A stretch of DNA of 64,000 nt from an uncultured Bacilli bacterium. Its GTDB lineage: Bacteria > Bacillota_I > Bacilli_A > RF39 > UBA660. Every line of letters begins with the position of its first letter. Within the stretch, counting starts at the first letter, position 1. The notes under the pieces are model-generated. The model worked only from the letters and a program-made list of their open reading frames with translations. It did no database searches and was not told where the DNA came from. The stretch spans positions 183,274 through 247,273 of the forward strand of contig CAJUBJ010000003.1 in assembly GCA_910584655.1 (NCBI GenBank), in the 5' to 3' direction. Shown one piece after another: positions 51,585 to 60,251 of the stretch. Made by a program: the position numbers and the translations under genes.

Positions 51585-52297
51585 TGTTACAAATAAAAAA
51601 TTATAGTTTAGAGTATATAAAGGATAAAAGAGTTATAAATAATCTTAATTTATCTGTAAGAGAAGGAGATATTTATGCTTTTGTAGGTAGAAATGGTGTT
51701 GGGAAGACAACAACTATAAAATCGATAGTTGGAATTAATCATATTACTGAGGGAGATATATTACTTGATAAAGTTAGTATTTTAAAAGACCCAATAAAAT
51801 ATAAAAGTAAGATGGCTTATGTACCAGATAATCCAATTTTATATGAACATTTAACAGGAATACAATATCTTAATTTTATAGCAGATATTTATGAACTTAC
51901 TTATAATGAAAGAGAACTAGCAATTAAAGAATATGCTAATAAATTTGAATTATATGATGATTTAAATGATTTAATAAGTAGTTATTCACATGGTATGAAG
52001 CAAAAACTTGTTTTAATTGCGGCATTTATGCATAATCCAAAACTATATGTTTTAGATGAACCTTTTGTTGGATTAGATCCGAAGTCAACATTTGTTTTAA
52101 AAGAAACACTTAGAGAAAAAGCTAAAGAAGGAAAAATTATTTTCTTTTCAACACATGTTTTAGATGTGGCAGAGAAACTATGTAATAGAATAGCAATAAT
52201 AAAAGATGGTAAATTAATTGTTGATGGTGATATGGATAGAATAATAAAAGATAAAACATTAGAAGAAACTTTTATGGAGTTAGTTGAAAATGAATAA
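51584..52297 (+). CDS. ABC-2 type exporter ATPase
   Basis: 237 residues. Walker A GRNGVGKTT (about 34-42), signature YSHGMKQKL (about 132-140), Walker B LYVLDEPFVGLDP, and the H-loop STHV. C-terminal EEFTEMELVE-type tail. Energises export with the permease that overlaps its 3' end by 8 nt. Substrate unknown. Confidence 0.92.
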   Translation: MLQIKNYSLEYIKDKRVINNLNLSVREGDIYAFVGRNGVGKTTTIKSIVGINHITEGDILLDKVSILKDPIKYKSKMAYVPDNPILYEHLTGIQYLNFIADIYELTYNERELAIKEYANKFELYDDLNDLISSYSHGMKQKLVLIAAFMHNPKLYVLDEPFVGLDPKSTFVLKETLREKAKEGKIIFFSTHVLDVAEKLCNRIAIIKDGKLIVDGDMDRIIKDKTLEETFMELVENE

Positions 52298-53870
52298 ATT
52301 GTTTAAACTAATTATTGTTAATATACTAGGGCTTTTTGATGTAAATAAAATAATAATTGCTCGTCAAGATGGAATTAAAAGTAATTTAGAAAAAAAATTG
52401 ATTCTTACTGGAATTATTGCTATTGTTTATACTTATTTAATTTATAGATTATTTAACTTTATAGATATTGAGGATAGTTATTTAATATTAGCTTTAGGTT
52501 TTATTGTTAGTAGTTTTTTATGCTTTTTTATGGATCTTTTTATTATTGATCCTATTATATTTAAGAATCCAGATAATGAAATGTTATTTTCTTTGCCTGT
52601 TACTAGACAACAAATATTATTTAGTAAACTATTTATTATATATTTAAGGAATTTGGTTTATGTTGGTATTATAATGATTTCTTGTTTTATTAGTTTTAAT
52701 AAAGTTATAAGTAATATAAATGATGGTTTTGGTTTAATATTCATTATTAGTAGCTTATTTATTCCATTATTACCAATAATATTAGCATCTGTTATTTCTT
52801 ACTTTAATGATTATATAAAGATAATTAGTAATAATAGTTTAAAATATAGAATTGGGAAGGTAATTTTAATTTTAATTGTTTTTATAATATTTATTTTAAT
52901 CTTTAATGGAATAAATAGTAGTAATATAAATACAATTATGGTTGATTTAATAAATAGATTTTATTATATATATCCTTTAAGTTATCTATTTATATATAGC
53001 TTAAAAAATGAAAGTTATGTAACTTTTGTGGCATTAATTGGAATATTAATATGTTTAAGTTATTTATATAATTTATTCTTATCTAAAAAGTATCAAAAAA
53101 TATGTTCTTTATTGAAAGGAATACATAAAAAAGAAGTTTTTAAATATCCTAAAACTAAGGCATTAAAAAAAATAGGTGGTCTTATAAGAAAAGAATTTAA
53201 ACAATTATTTAATAATAAATTTTATTTGTTTAATTCATATAGTGCAATGATATTTTTTAGTTTTTTGTTACTAATTATTTTAAATATTTATGATTTTAAT
53301 AGTTTATATAAAATAGAAAATTTTGATATATATATAAATTTGTTTTTACCAACATTTTTAAGTTTATTTGTAACAATTAGAGGATCTGCTATATCAGCAA
53401 TGAGTTTAGAAAAGAAGAATATGCAAATATTAAGAACAATGCCAATAAAAATGAATAAGATATTATTTTCTAAAATATTAGTTAATATTATTATAGGTAG
53501 TATATTTGTAATAATTAATGGTAGTTTAGTATGGTATTATTTGGATTTAGATAAAGTAAGTATAATTTATTGTTATTTATTACCTTTTATTTCATTATGT
53601 CTTATTACTTTAACGTCTATAATATTAGATTATAGATTTATTGAAAAAAAAGAAGATAATGATAATGCAATAATTAAACAGAGAATAATTGTTATGGTAC
53701 CTTCTTTTTTAGCTATTATAATTAGTTTTGGTCCATTATTTATTCCAGTATATAGACAATATAAATTATTATTAGGAAGTTATGTATTAGCAATGTTAAT
53801 TATTATATTTATAGAGTTTATGTATTTGGTGATATGTAAGAAAAAATTATTACAAAATTTATTTAATTAA
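52290..53870 (+). CDS. ABC-2 type exporter permease
   Basis: 527 residues from the ATG at 52290, overlapping the ATPase stop. About twelve membrane helices in two halves with cytosolic loops (KNPDNEMLFSLPVTRQQILF and LEKKNMQILRTMPIKMNKIL), the internal repeat of ABC-2 permeases of the EcsB/YhaP-like kind. Ends at a terminator. Confidence 0.8.
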   Translation: MNKLFKLIIVNILGLFDVNKIIIARQDGIKSNLEKKLILTGIIAIVYTYLIYRLFNFIDIEDSYLILALGFIVSSFLCFFMDLFIIDPIIFKNPDNEMLFSLPVTRQQILFSKLFIIYLRNLVYVGIIMISCFISFNKVISNINDGFGLIFIISSLFIPLLPIILASVISYFNDYIKIISNNSLKYRIGKVILILIVFIIFILIFNGINSSNINTIMVDLINRFYYIYPLSYLFIYSLKNESYVTFVALIGILICLSYLYNLFLSKKYQKICSLLKGIHKKEVFKYPKTKALKKIGGLIRKEFKQLFNNKFYLFNSYSAMIFFSFLLLIILNIYDFNSLYKIENFDIYINLFLPTFLSLFVTIRGSAISAMSLEKKNMQILRTMPIKMNKILFSKILVNIIIGSIFVIINGSLVWYYLDLDKVSIIYCYLLPFISLCLITLTSIILDYRFIEKKEDNDNAIIKQRIIVMVPSFLAIIISFGPLFIPVYRQYKLLLGSYVLAMLIIIFIEFMYLVICKKKLLQNLFN

Positions 53871-53896
53871 AAGAGCAGTGGAAATGCTCTTTTTTT
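53869..53896 (+). terminator. Intrinsic terminator
   Basis: AAAAGAGCA/TGCTCTTTT stem (53869-53877 with 53885-53893), then T. Confidence 0.85.
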
Positions 53897-53898
53897 GA

Positions 53899-53907
53899 TG
53901 GTATAAT
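53899..53907 (+). promoter_or_regulatory. Extended -10 promoter TGgTATAAT
   Basis: TG at 53899-53900 and TATAAT at 53902-53907; leader about 17 nt with GAGGGTG. Confidence 0.65.
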
Positions 53908-53930
53908 AATTGAAGAATAGAGGGTGTCTT

Positions 53931-55454
53931 ATGAACAATTATGATGTAATAGTGGTTGGGGCAGGTACAAGTGGATTAGTTAGTGCTTTATCTTTGCTTA
54001 AGGAAGGTTTTAAAGTATTGTTATTAGATGATCATAATAATGTTGGTGGATTATCTAATAGTTCTAAAATGGGAAGATTTGAGTTTGGTAATAATATTCA
54101 TAATATATATTTTAATGGTTACGATGAGTGTTATAAGTTAGAAAATATTCTTGAATCTTTAGGTGTAAAAGAAAAAGTTAGTTTATCAAGTGTTTCTAAT
54201 TTATTTAGAGTTATTACACATGATAAAGATATTGTTTTACCATTTGGACTTGAAAATTATATAAAAAAAATAGAAGAATGTGTGCCAGGTTCAGAAGATA
54301 AAGTCAGAACTTTTTTTGAATTAGCTTTAGAATGTAGAGAAGCTCTTGATTATATAGTAAAAAATAGTGGTAGTATAGATTATAATTATATAATAGAAAA
54401 TTATAAGAATTTTGCTAGAATAGGTAATAACTCTGTTAGTAAAGTTATGGATGCTTTAGATATACCTTTAGAAGCACAAGAATTAATAAATGTAATGTGG
54501 ATGCTACTTGGTAATAGTGAAACAAAGACTTCTTTTGTTACATATGCAACTTTCTTGCTTAATGTTGTAGAAGGTTATAGTGTACCATCATTTAATAATG
54601 CTGATATTTCATTATCATTATCTAATTGTTATTTAGAGAATGGTGGTGAACTTAGATTAAATAGTAAAGTAGTTAAAGTATTAGTAGATGATAATAAAGT
54701 TAATGGTGTTAGATTAGAAGATGGAACTATTTTATATGCTAATAAAGTAGTAGTAAACTCAAGTTTAAATAACTTGTATGAGTCTTTGATTGATTCTACT
54801 GATGTACCAAAAGATGCTTTAAAAAATATAAATAGTCGTCAATTAGGTGGAAAATCATTTACAGTTAATATTGGACTTAATAGAAGTGCTTCTGAATTAG
54901 GATTAAATGATTATATGTCTTTCCTATATCAATCTTTAGATAGTGATATAGAATATAATAGAATGAGAGAATTGTTATCAGGCAATCAAATTGCAATTGT
55001 TCATAATAATGCTAATTCTGATATTAGTCCAGAAGGAACTTGTGAAATAAGCTTAACAACAGTTTACTTTGAAGATTGTTTTGGAGATTATGTAGAAAAA
55101 GAGAGATATTTTACAGATATTAGAGAAATAGCTCAAAGATTAATTTCGGTTTTTGAAAAATATACTAAAGTTAGAATTTCTAATTATATTGAAGAAATAG
55201 AAATAAAAACACCTTTAAATACAATTTTTAGTTGTAATAGTCCAGAAGGAACTACATATGGTTATAAACTTTGTGATTTAGATGATACATTACCAAGATT
55301 ACTTAATAGACATAAAGAAAAATATATAGATGGATTATATAATTGTGGTGGCTTTGATGGAGATGCTTATGGGTATAATTCGTCTTTTATGTCAGGTATT
55401 TTTTGTAAAGATGAAATAATGAAAGATATAAAGGAGAGTAAAAATGAAAGGTAA
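53931..55454 (+). CDS. FAD-dependent oxidoreductase (phytoene-desaturase-like)
   Basis: 507 residues from the ATG at 53931. N-terminal dinucleotide-binding motif VVGAGTSGLVSALSLLKEG (about 7-25), then LDDHNNVGGL as in the CrtI/amine-oxidase-like class, and a C-terminal FAD-binding GGFDGDAYGYNSSFMSG. Overlaps the next gene by 11 nt, which encodes an NAD(P)H reductase with a 2Fe-2S domain; the two likely form a redox chain. The substrate is unknown. Confidence 0.8.
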   Translation: MNNYDVIVVGAGTSGLVSALSLLKEGFKVLLLDDHNNVGGLSNSSKMGRFEFGNNIHNIYFNGYDECYKLENILESLGVKEKVSLSSVSNLFRVITHDKDIVLPFGLENYIKKIEECVPGSEDKVRTFFELALECREALDYIVKNSGSIDYNYIIENYKNFARIGNNSVSKVMDALDIPLEAQELINVMWMLLGNSETKTSFVTYATFLLNVVEGYSVPSFNNADISLSLSNCYLENGGELRLNSKVVKVLVDDNKVNGVRLEDGTILYANKVVVNSSLNNLYESLIDSTDVPKDALKNINSRQLGGKSFTVNIGLNRSASELGLNDYMSFLYQSLDSDIEYNRMRELLSGNQIAIVHNNANSDISPEGTCEISLTTVYFEDCFGDYVEKERYFTDIREIAQRLISVFEKYTKVRISNYIEEIEIKTPLNTIFSCNSPEGTTYGYKLCDLDDTLPRLLNRHKEKYIDGLYNCGGFDGDAYGYNSSFMSGIFCKDEIMKDIKESKNER

Positions 55455-56601
55455 TGAAATAGAATCTTTAAAGATATTTAATGAAAAGAAAATAAAGAAA
55501 CTTGCTACTGAAAGAAATCGATGGTTATATAATGGAGAAGATATTGTTACTGATTTAGATTATAAAACTAATGATTTAGCTAAAAAGATGAATCCTGTAA
55601 AAATAATTGCTTTAGTTAAAGAAGTAATTGAAGAAAATGATAAATTTAAAACAATTGTATTAAATAATATAAAAGAGCTGGAGTTACCAAATTTTAGAGC
55701 AGGACAGAAAATTGCTTTAACAATTACTATAGATGATAAAGAATATACTAGACCATTTAGTTTATCTAGTAGTCCTAATAGAGGATTAAATGGAGAATAT
55801 GCTATTACTTTTTCTAATACAGAAGAAGATATGGTTGTAGATTATTTATATAACTATGTACAAGAAGGAGATAAAGTATTAGTATCTAATCCTTTTGGTG
55901 AATTTTATTATGAACCTTTAAGAGATGAAAAAAATGTTATTGCGATTGTATCTAGTGATGGAATTGTTCCGATTTATTCAATGGCTCAATCTATAGCAGA
56001 GGGAACTGATGATTATAAATTAACAATATTGTATAGTGAAAAAAATGAAAAGAATTTTATTTTTAAAAATAAATTATTAGAGATTAATGAAACTTCTAAT
56101 AAAGTTAAAGTTCTGTTTATTTTAAGTGAAGAAAAAAAAGAAGGATATTTAAGTGGATTTGCCTCTTTAGATAAAATAAAAAAATATTATGATGAGGGAA
56201 ATACTAGTTTTTTTATAGCTGGTAGTGAAGGATTATTAAAATACTTAGATAATGAATTAAAAAGTCTTAAACTTCCTAAAAAATTTATTAGATATGATAA
56301 CTTTTTGCCTAGATGTAATATAAAAAAAGTTGTTATTTATAAATTATCTTTGTTTATTGGTAGTGAAAAATATGAATTACCATGTTATAATAACAAAACA
56401 ATTATGAGAGCTATTGAGGAGAGTGGAATACATATTCCTATTATGTGTCAAAATGGCAGTTGTGGTTTTTGTCGTAGTGAACTTATTAAAGGAGATGTGA
56501 AAATTGTAAATGATAAAAGAACAATGGCAGAAAAAAATTATAATTTTATTCATCCTTGTTCTACTTATCCAAAAAGTGATATAGAAATAATTGTTAGATA
56601 G
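55444..56601 (+). CDS. Ferredoxin-NAD(P) reductase with 2Fe-2S domain
   Basis: 385 residues. An N-terminal extension of about 50 residues, then an FNR-type flavin domain with RPFSLSSSPNR and GDKVLVSNPFGEF, a nucleotide-binding half, and a C-terminal plant-type ferredoxin domain with CQNGSCGFC (about 335-343) and HPCSTYP (about 371). It would pass electrons from NAD(P)H via flavin to 2Fe-2S and on to a partner, most simply the overlapping FAD protein upstream. The Cx4Cx2C spacing and the fourth Cys are intact. Confidence 0.85.
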   Translation: MKGNEIESLKIFNEKKIKKLATERNRWLYNGEDIVTDLDYKTNDLAKKMNPVKIIALVKEVIEENDKFKTIVLNNIKELELPNFRAGQKIALTITIDDKEYTRPFSLSSSPNRGLNGEYAITFSNTEEDMVVDYLYNYVQEGDKVLVSNPFGEFYYEPLRDEKNVIAIVSSDGIVPIYSMAQSIAEGTDDYKLTILYSEKNEKNFIFKNKLLEINETSNKVKVLFILSEEKKEGYLSGFASLDKIKKYYDEGNTSFFIAGSEGLLKYLDNELKSLKLPKKFIRYDNFLPRCNIKKVVIYKLSLFIGSEKYELPCYNNKTIMRAIEESGIHIPIMCQNGSCGFCRSELIKGDVKIVNDKRTMAEKNYNFIHPCSTYPKSDIEIIVR

Positions 56602-56611
56602 AGATGATTTT

Positions 56612-57862
56612 ATGAAAGAAAAAATGCAAAATAAATATGTTGCATGGGGAATTACAATATTTTGTGTCTTTGCTGCTTTAATTTTATTGTTTTTTTCGAT
56701 TTATAGATGGGATTATATATCATCATTTGTTAAAACGATATTTACAATATTAATGCCTTTTGTATATGGACTTGCTATTGCATATATTATGAATCCTGTA
56801 GTTAGATTTTTGGATAATAATGTATTTAAAATTATATTAAAAAAAATATTTAAAGATAAAGATACTGGTAAAATATCTAGAGTACTATCTTTATTTACAA
56901 GTACATTAATATTTTTGGGATTATTAGTTACATGTATAAGCTTTTTGATTCCTGAGATTTTAAAAAGCTTACAGATGCTTGCTACTAATATAAATGTGTA
57001 TTTGAGCAATAGCAAAGAACTATTAATTAAGTTTTTTGGTGGAAGTCCAGAGTCTAGAAAATTTATTAATGATAATTATGGTAAATTTGCTGAATTTTTA
57101 AGTACATGGCTTAATAATGGTACATTTAATGATATAATGACTATTTTAGGCAATAGTATATTTGGTACTTTAAAATTCTTATATAATTTAGTTATAGGTT
57201 ATATTATTTCAATATATGTATTATTTGATAAAGAAAAATTTAAAGCTCAAACAAAAAAGTTATTGTATACGTTCTTTGATAATGAAAGAGTAAATATTAT
57301 TATAGAGAATTCTAAGTATACAGATAAAGTCTTTGGGGGATTCTTTTCAGGAAAACTTATTGATAGCTTAATAATAGGTATATTATGTTTTGTATTTATG
57401 GTTTGGTTAAAAATGCCTTATGCTTTAGTTGTATCTGTTTTAGTAGGAGTAACCAATATAATTCCTTATTTTGGACCATTTATTGGAGCTATACCAAGTG
57501 CTTTTTTAATATTGTTAGTAGATCCTGGTAAATGTATTGGATTCTTAATATTTATATTTATTTTACAACAAGTAGATGGTAATATAATTGGTCCTAAGAT
57601 ATTAGGTGGTAAAACTGGTTTAAGTAGTTTTTGGGTATTATTTTCATTATTAATCTTTGGAGGATTATTTGGAATGGTGGGAATGATAATAGGGGTTCCT
57701 ATATTCTCTATACTTTATTCTTTTGTTAATGGATTAATAAAGAAAAAATTAGAAAGTAAGAATTTACCTGTTGATAGTAAAGATTACGAAAATATAGATT
57801 ATATAGATGAAAAGACAGGGAAGCCAATCTATAATAATGTAAAGAAAGTTAAAGAAAGTTAG
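56612..57862 (+). CDS. AI-2E family (PerM/YtvI-like) membrane protein
   Basis: 416 residues from the ATG at 56612, after AGATGAT. About eight membrane helices; IPYFGPFIGAIPSAFLILLV, QQVDGNIIGPKILGGKTGLS and GGLFGMVGMIIGVPIFSIL are the conserved C-terminal blocks. Family members export small molecules or act as Na+/H+ antiporters. The start is 10 nt after the reductase gene. Confidence 0.9.
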   Translation: MKEKMQNKYVAWGITIFCVFAALILLFFSIYRWDYISSFVKTIFTILMPFVYGLAIAYIMNPVVRFLDNNVFKIILKKIFKDKDTGKISRVLSLFTSTLIFLGLLVTCISFLIPEILKSLQMLATNINVYLSNSKELLIKFFGGSPESRKFINDNYGKFAEFLSTWLNNGTFNDIMTILGNSIFGTLKFLYNLVIGYIISIYVLFDKEKFKAQTKKLLYTFFDNERVNIIIENSKYTDKVFGGFFSGKLIDSLIIGILCFVFMVWLKMPYALVVSVLVGVTNIIPYFGPFIGAIPSAFLILLVDPGKCIGFLIFIFILQQVDGNIIGPKILGGKTGLSSFWVLFSLLIFGGLFGMVGMIIGVPIFSILYSFVNGLIKKKLESKNLPVDSKDYENIDYIDEKTGKPIYNNVKKVKES

Positions 57863-57888
57863 AAGTTCAAAATTGAACTTCTTTTTTA
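57861..57888 (+). terminator. Intrinsic terminator
   Basis: AGAAGTTCAA/TTGAACTTCT stem, 2-nt loop, then T. It isolates the next operon. Confidence 0.88.
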
Positions 57889-57927
57889 TGTTCAAATGCA
57901 AGATATTATTTTTTTGTTAAAAACATA

Positions 57928-57956
57928 TTGACAAACAAAAATGTTATTAATATAAT
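57928..57956 (+). promoter_or_regulatory. Consensus promoter of the radical SAM/peptide operon
   Basis: TTGACA (57928-57933), 17-bp spacer, TATAAT (57951-57956). This is the only protein-coding unit here with a full consensus -35 and -10; the leader is about 64 nt, long for this genome. Confidence 0.9.
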
Positions 57957-57965
57957 GTTAGTAAC
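57943..57965. promoter_or_regulatory. Inverted repeat over the -10: candidate operator
   Basis: GTTATTAATA (57943-57952) and TGTTAGTAAC (57956-57965) pair at 8 of 10 positions around a 3-nt centre that lies in the -10. A dimeric repressor bound here would block the promoter. Confidence 0.5.
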
Positions 57966-58026
57966 AAGAAAATATTTTTTTGAAGTGTGATATTACTAAA
58001 ATGATAATAAGAAAGAAGAGATAAAA

Positions 58027-58815
58027 ATGTTAAAAGAAATTAAGTCAAGAAAGTTTGCAAATGGAATAGTATATGCCCTAAAGACAGAAGATGATTTTCC
58101 TTTAGAAGTTACTGATACTTTTTTACCTTATTATACAAAAGATGCAATTGGTAAAAAACAAAACAAGTTAGCTAGTTATGAAATAGGTAGTCGTGATGAA
58201 AGATGGATGATAGGTGTATCTTGTATGAGTGGATGTCCAGTTAGATGTAAATTTTGTGCAACTGGTCAATTAAAGAAATATAGAAATCTAACTGCTCTAG
58301 AAATAGTGGAACAGGTTCAATTTATTTTAGATAAAAATCCTAACTATGATCCAAAAAATTCACAAGAGTTTAAAATAAATTATACAAGAATGGGTGAACC
58401 ATTCTTAAATATAGAAGAAGTTAAGAAAGCAATAAAAATTATTGATGAAATGTATCCTAATGTTCATCATTATATTTCAACTATTGGAGTTAAAGATAGT
58501 GATTTTAGTTTTATTAAAGATAATATAACATTACAAATATCATTACATTCATTAGATGAAAATAAGAGAAACTGGTTAATTCCATTTGTTAGAAAGCTAA
58601 CTATAGAGGAATTAGGTCAAATTAGAACAAAGAGTAATTTAAAGATAACTATTAATCTAACTTTAGTTGATACAGATGATTTTGATATAGAAAAGTTAAA
58701 TAAATATTTTGATAAAGATTATTTCTTTATTAAATTATCTCCAATTAATGAGAATGCAGTATCAGATGGTAATAATCTTGGTAAAGGGATAATTGAAGGA
58801 GTTAATCTAGTATAA
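58027..58815 (+). CDS. RlmN-like radical SAM enzyme without methyl-transfer cysteines
   Basis: 262 residues. CPVRCKFCATGQ (Cys70, Cys74, Cys77) is the [4Fe-4S]/SAM motif, with RMGEPFLN (121-128) and LQISLHSLDENKRNWLIP as in RlmN/Cfr. RlmN needs a Cys seven residues before the first cluster Cys and another near the C-terminus; here the first position is Gly and no Cys follows Cys77. It is also shorter than RlmN (about 350). It is thus unlikely to methylate rRNA or tRNA. It heads an operon with a second radical SAM enzyme, a methyltransferase and a peptide gene; its last base is the first base of the next gene. Confidence 0.8.
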   Translation: MLKEIKSRKFANGIVYALKTEDDFPLEVTDTFLPYYTKDAIGKKQNKLASYEIGSRDERWMIGVSCMSGCPVRCKFCATGQLKKYRNLTALEIVEQVQFILDKNPNYDPKNSQEFKINYTRMGEPFLNIEEVKKAIKIIDEMYPNVHHYISTIGVKDSDFSFIKDNITLQISLHSLDENKRNWLIPFVRKLTIEELGQIRTKSNLKITINLTLVDTDDFDIEKLNKYFDKDYFFIKLSPINENAVSDGNNLGKGIIEGVNLV

Positions 58816-59621
58816 TGGCAACAAGAGATAATATATTTAGATATAGAATTATTACTAATTTGAATTGTAATATGAATGAATCAACAGGACCAAATGGAAA
58901 TTGCTATTTTTGTTATCAACCTAATAAAACGCCATTACAGTTAGATATAGAGAAAATGAGAGAAACAATGAAGCGTGTTGGTATGCTAAAACGAGCTACT
59001 ATAATGGGTGGTGAAGCGACGATAAGAAAAGATTTAGTAGATTTTATTAAGCTAACACGTGAACATGTAACAGATGATGTTTGTTTAGTTACTAATGGTA
59101 TTCTACTTGATGAAGAGAGAATTAAATCTTATAGCGATGCTGGACTTACAGAAGTAGCTATATCTATTTCATCACTTGAACAATATATGAGAAGAAGAAA
59201 TCAAGCATTATTATGTAAGAAATATATACCTAATACAAGAATTAATATTCCAAAGTGTAAAGAGTCAACTGGAGATAAGCTAGTGGAATTATTAAAAGTT
59301 ATACTAAGTGATAATTTTTATGTAATTGTGTGTGAAGACTTGATGGGGAGATATGGAGACTTTGATTTTCAAATAAAATTAGGAGCAGAAAAAATATTAG
59401 ATGATGGATGTAATTTTTATGATTATGTTTGGGAAGGACATCAATTTGGAGTATTTGGAAATTATACGGGATATGATGATACAGATATTATAATTACACC
59501 AATAGGTAATTTTTGTAAATGGGAAACTTATTGTGAACATGTAGGTAATTGTTCTTTAAATAAAAAGAGAAGTAGTGTTGATACTGAGGAGATAAAAAAA
59601 CTTGGAAAAGTTAAAAATTGA
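58815..59621 (+). CDS. MoaA-like radical SAM enzyme with atypical cluster motif
   Basis: 268 residues. NLNCN followed by CYFCYQ gives C18-x11-C30-x2-C33 instead of the usual Cx3Cx2C, with MGGEATIRKDL and VTNGILL as the next canonical blocks. Three further Cys at 234, 240 and 246 (GNFCKWETYCEHVGNC) may hold an auxiliary cluster, as in peptide-modifying enzymes. It overlaps its neighbours on both sides. Likely a peptide-modifying enzyme; the substrate candidate is the 40-residue peptide at 60030. Confidence 0.78.
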   Translation: MATRDNIFRYRIITNLNCNMNESTGPNGNCYFCYQPNKTPLQLDIEKMRETMKRVGMLKRATIMGGEATIRKDLVDFIKLTREHVTDDVCLVTNGILLDEERIKSYSDAGLTEVAISISSLEQYMRRRNQALLCKKYIPNTRINIPKCKESTGDKLVELLKVILSDNFYVIVCEDLMGRYGDFDFQIKLGAEKILDDGCNFYDYVWEGHQFGVFGNYTGYDDTDIIITPIGNFCKWETYCEHVGNCSLNKKRSSVDTEEIKKLGKVKN

Positions 59622-60054
59622 TTTTGGTAGTGGGTATAATCCGAATTCAGATTATAAAATTTGTGATATAACTTATCTGCCTAATTTAGATTATGTTTAT
59701 AATCAAGATGATAATGTAATAGTTGGATGTGAATATTGTTCAGTAGATGAATTTTATTTAAGAAATGTTGTTCATCATTTACCTGATATGAAAAAAACAT
59801 TTTCATGCTTAATTAAATATTTAAAAAGTAATGGAGAAATTAAAATTATTGATGTAAGAAAAGAATATTTTAAACAGAATTTAATTTTAGATATTTTATG
59901 GTATCGATATGTAATTCCAAGATATGAAGTATGGTTTAGTAAATGTTATCGTGATTATTTTAAGATTCTTGAAAGTTTAGGGATGGAAAAAATAGATTAC
60001 TATATACAAGATGAAAAGGAGGTGTCAGTATGGAGAAAATCATTGAAGAACTAG
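59602..60054 (+). CDS. Small SAM-dependent methyltransferase
   Basis: 150 residues from a TTG at 59602, 7-8 nt after GAGGAGAT. KIDFGSGYNPNSDYKICDI gives motif I (GxGxxP) of class I methyltransferases, and VVHHLPDMKKTFSCLIKYLK with GEIKIIDV gives motifs IV-V. It is short but has the core fold. It overlaps the radical SAM gene by 20 nt and the peptide gene by 25 nt, so it belongs to the same pathway. Confidence 0.75.
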   Translation: MEKLKIDFGSGYNPNSDYKICDITYLPNLDYVYNQDDNVIVGCEYCSVDEFYLRNVVHHLPDMKKTFSCLIKYLKSNGEIKIIDVRKEYFKQNLILDILWYRYVIPRYEVWFSKCYRDYFKILESLGMEKIDYYIQDEKEVSVWRKSLKN

Positions 60055-60152
60055 AGATGAATGGCTATGATTATGCTATTGCTATTGCAACTAAAGCAGA
60101 GATTGAAGCTGGGGCAGCTTGTGGACAACTAAGTATTATTACAGAAGACTAA
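60030..60152 (+). CDS. 40-residue peptide, putative RiPP-type precursor
   Basis: ATG at 60030 is 5 nt behind AAAAGGAGGTG (60014-60024), the strongest Shine-Dalgarno in the window. The peptide starts MEKIIEELEMNGYDYAIAIA and ends CGQLSIITED. An acidic helical N-terminal half suits a leader, and an Ala/Gly-rich C-terminal half has a single Cys31 (AGAACGQ). It overlaps the methyltransferase gene by 25 nt and is followed by a terminator. High expression next to two radical SAM enzymes is what a modified-peptide precursor would show. It matches no precursor family I know. Confidence 0.7.
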   Translation: MEKIIEELEMNGYDYAIAIATKAEIEAGAACGQLSIITED

Positions 60153-60157
60153 AGGTA

Positions 60158-60186
60158 AGTCAGACGATTAATGTCTGACTTTTTAA
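60158..60186 (+). terminator. Terminator of the radical SAM/peptide operon
   Basis: AGTCAGAC/GTCTGACT stem (60158-60165 with 60173-60180), then five T. Confidence 0.88.
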
Positions 60187-60217
60187 CTGTCTTTTTTTAT
60201 AAATTATTAATCAATAA

Positions 60218-60226
60218 TGATATAAT
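60218..60226 (+). promoter_or_regulatory. Extended -10 promoter TGaTATAAT
   Basis: TG at 60218-60219 and TATAAT at 60221-60226; start near 60233, leader about 19 nt to the ATG at 60252. Confidence 0.6.
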
Positions 60227-60251
60227 AGATGAAATGGAAAGAAGAGATATA

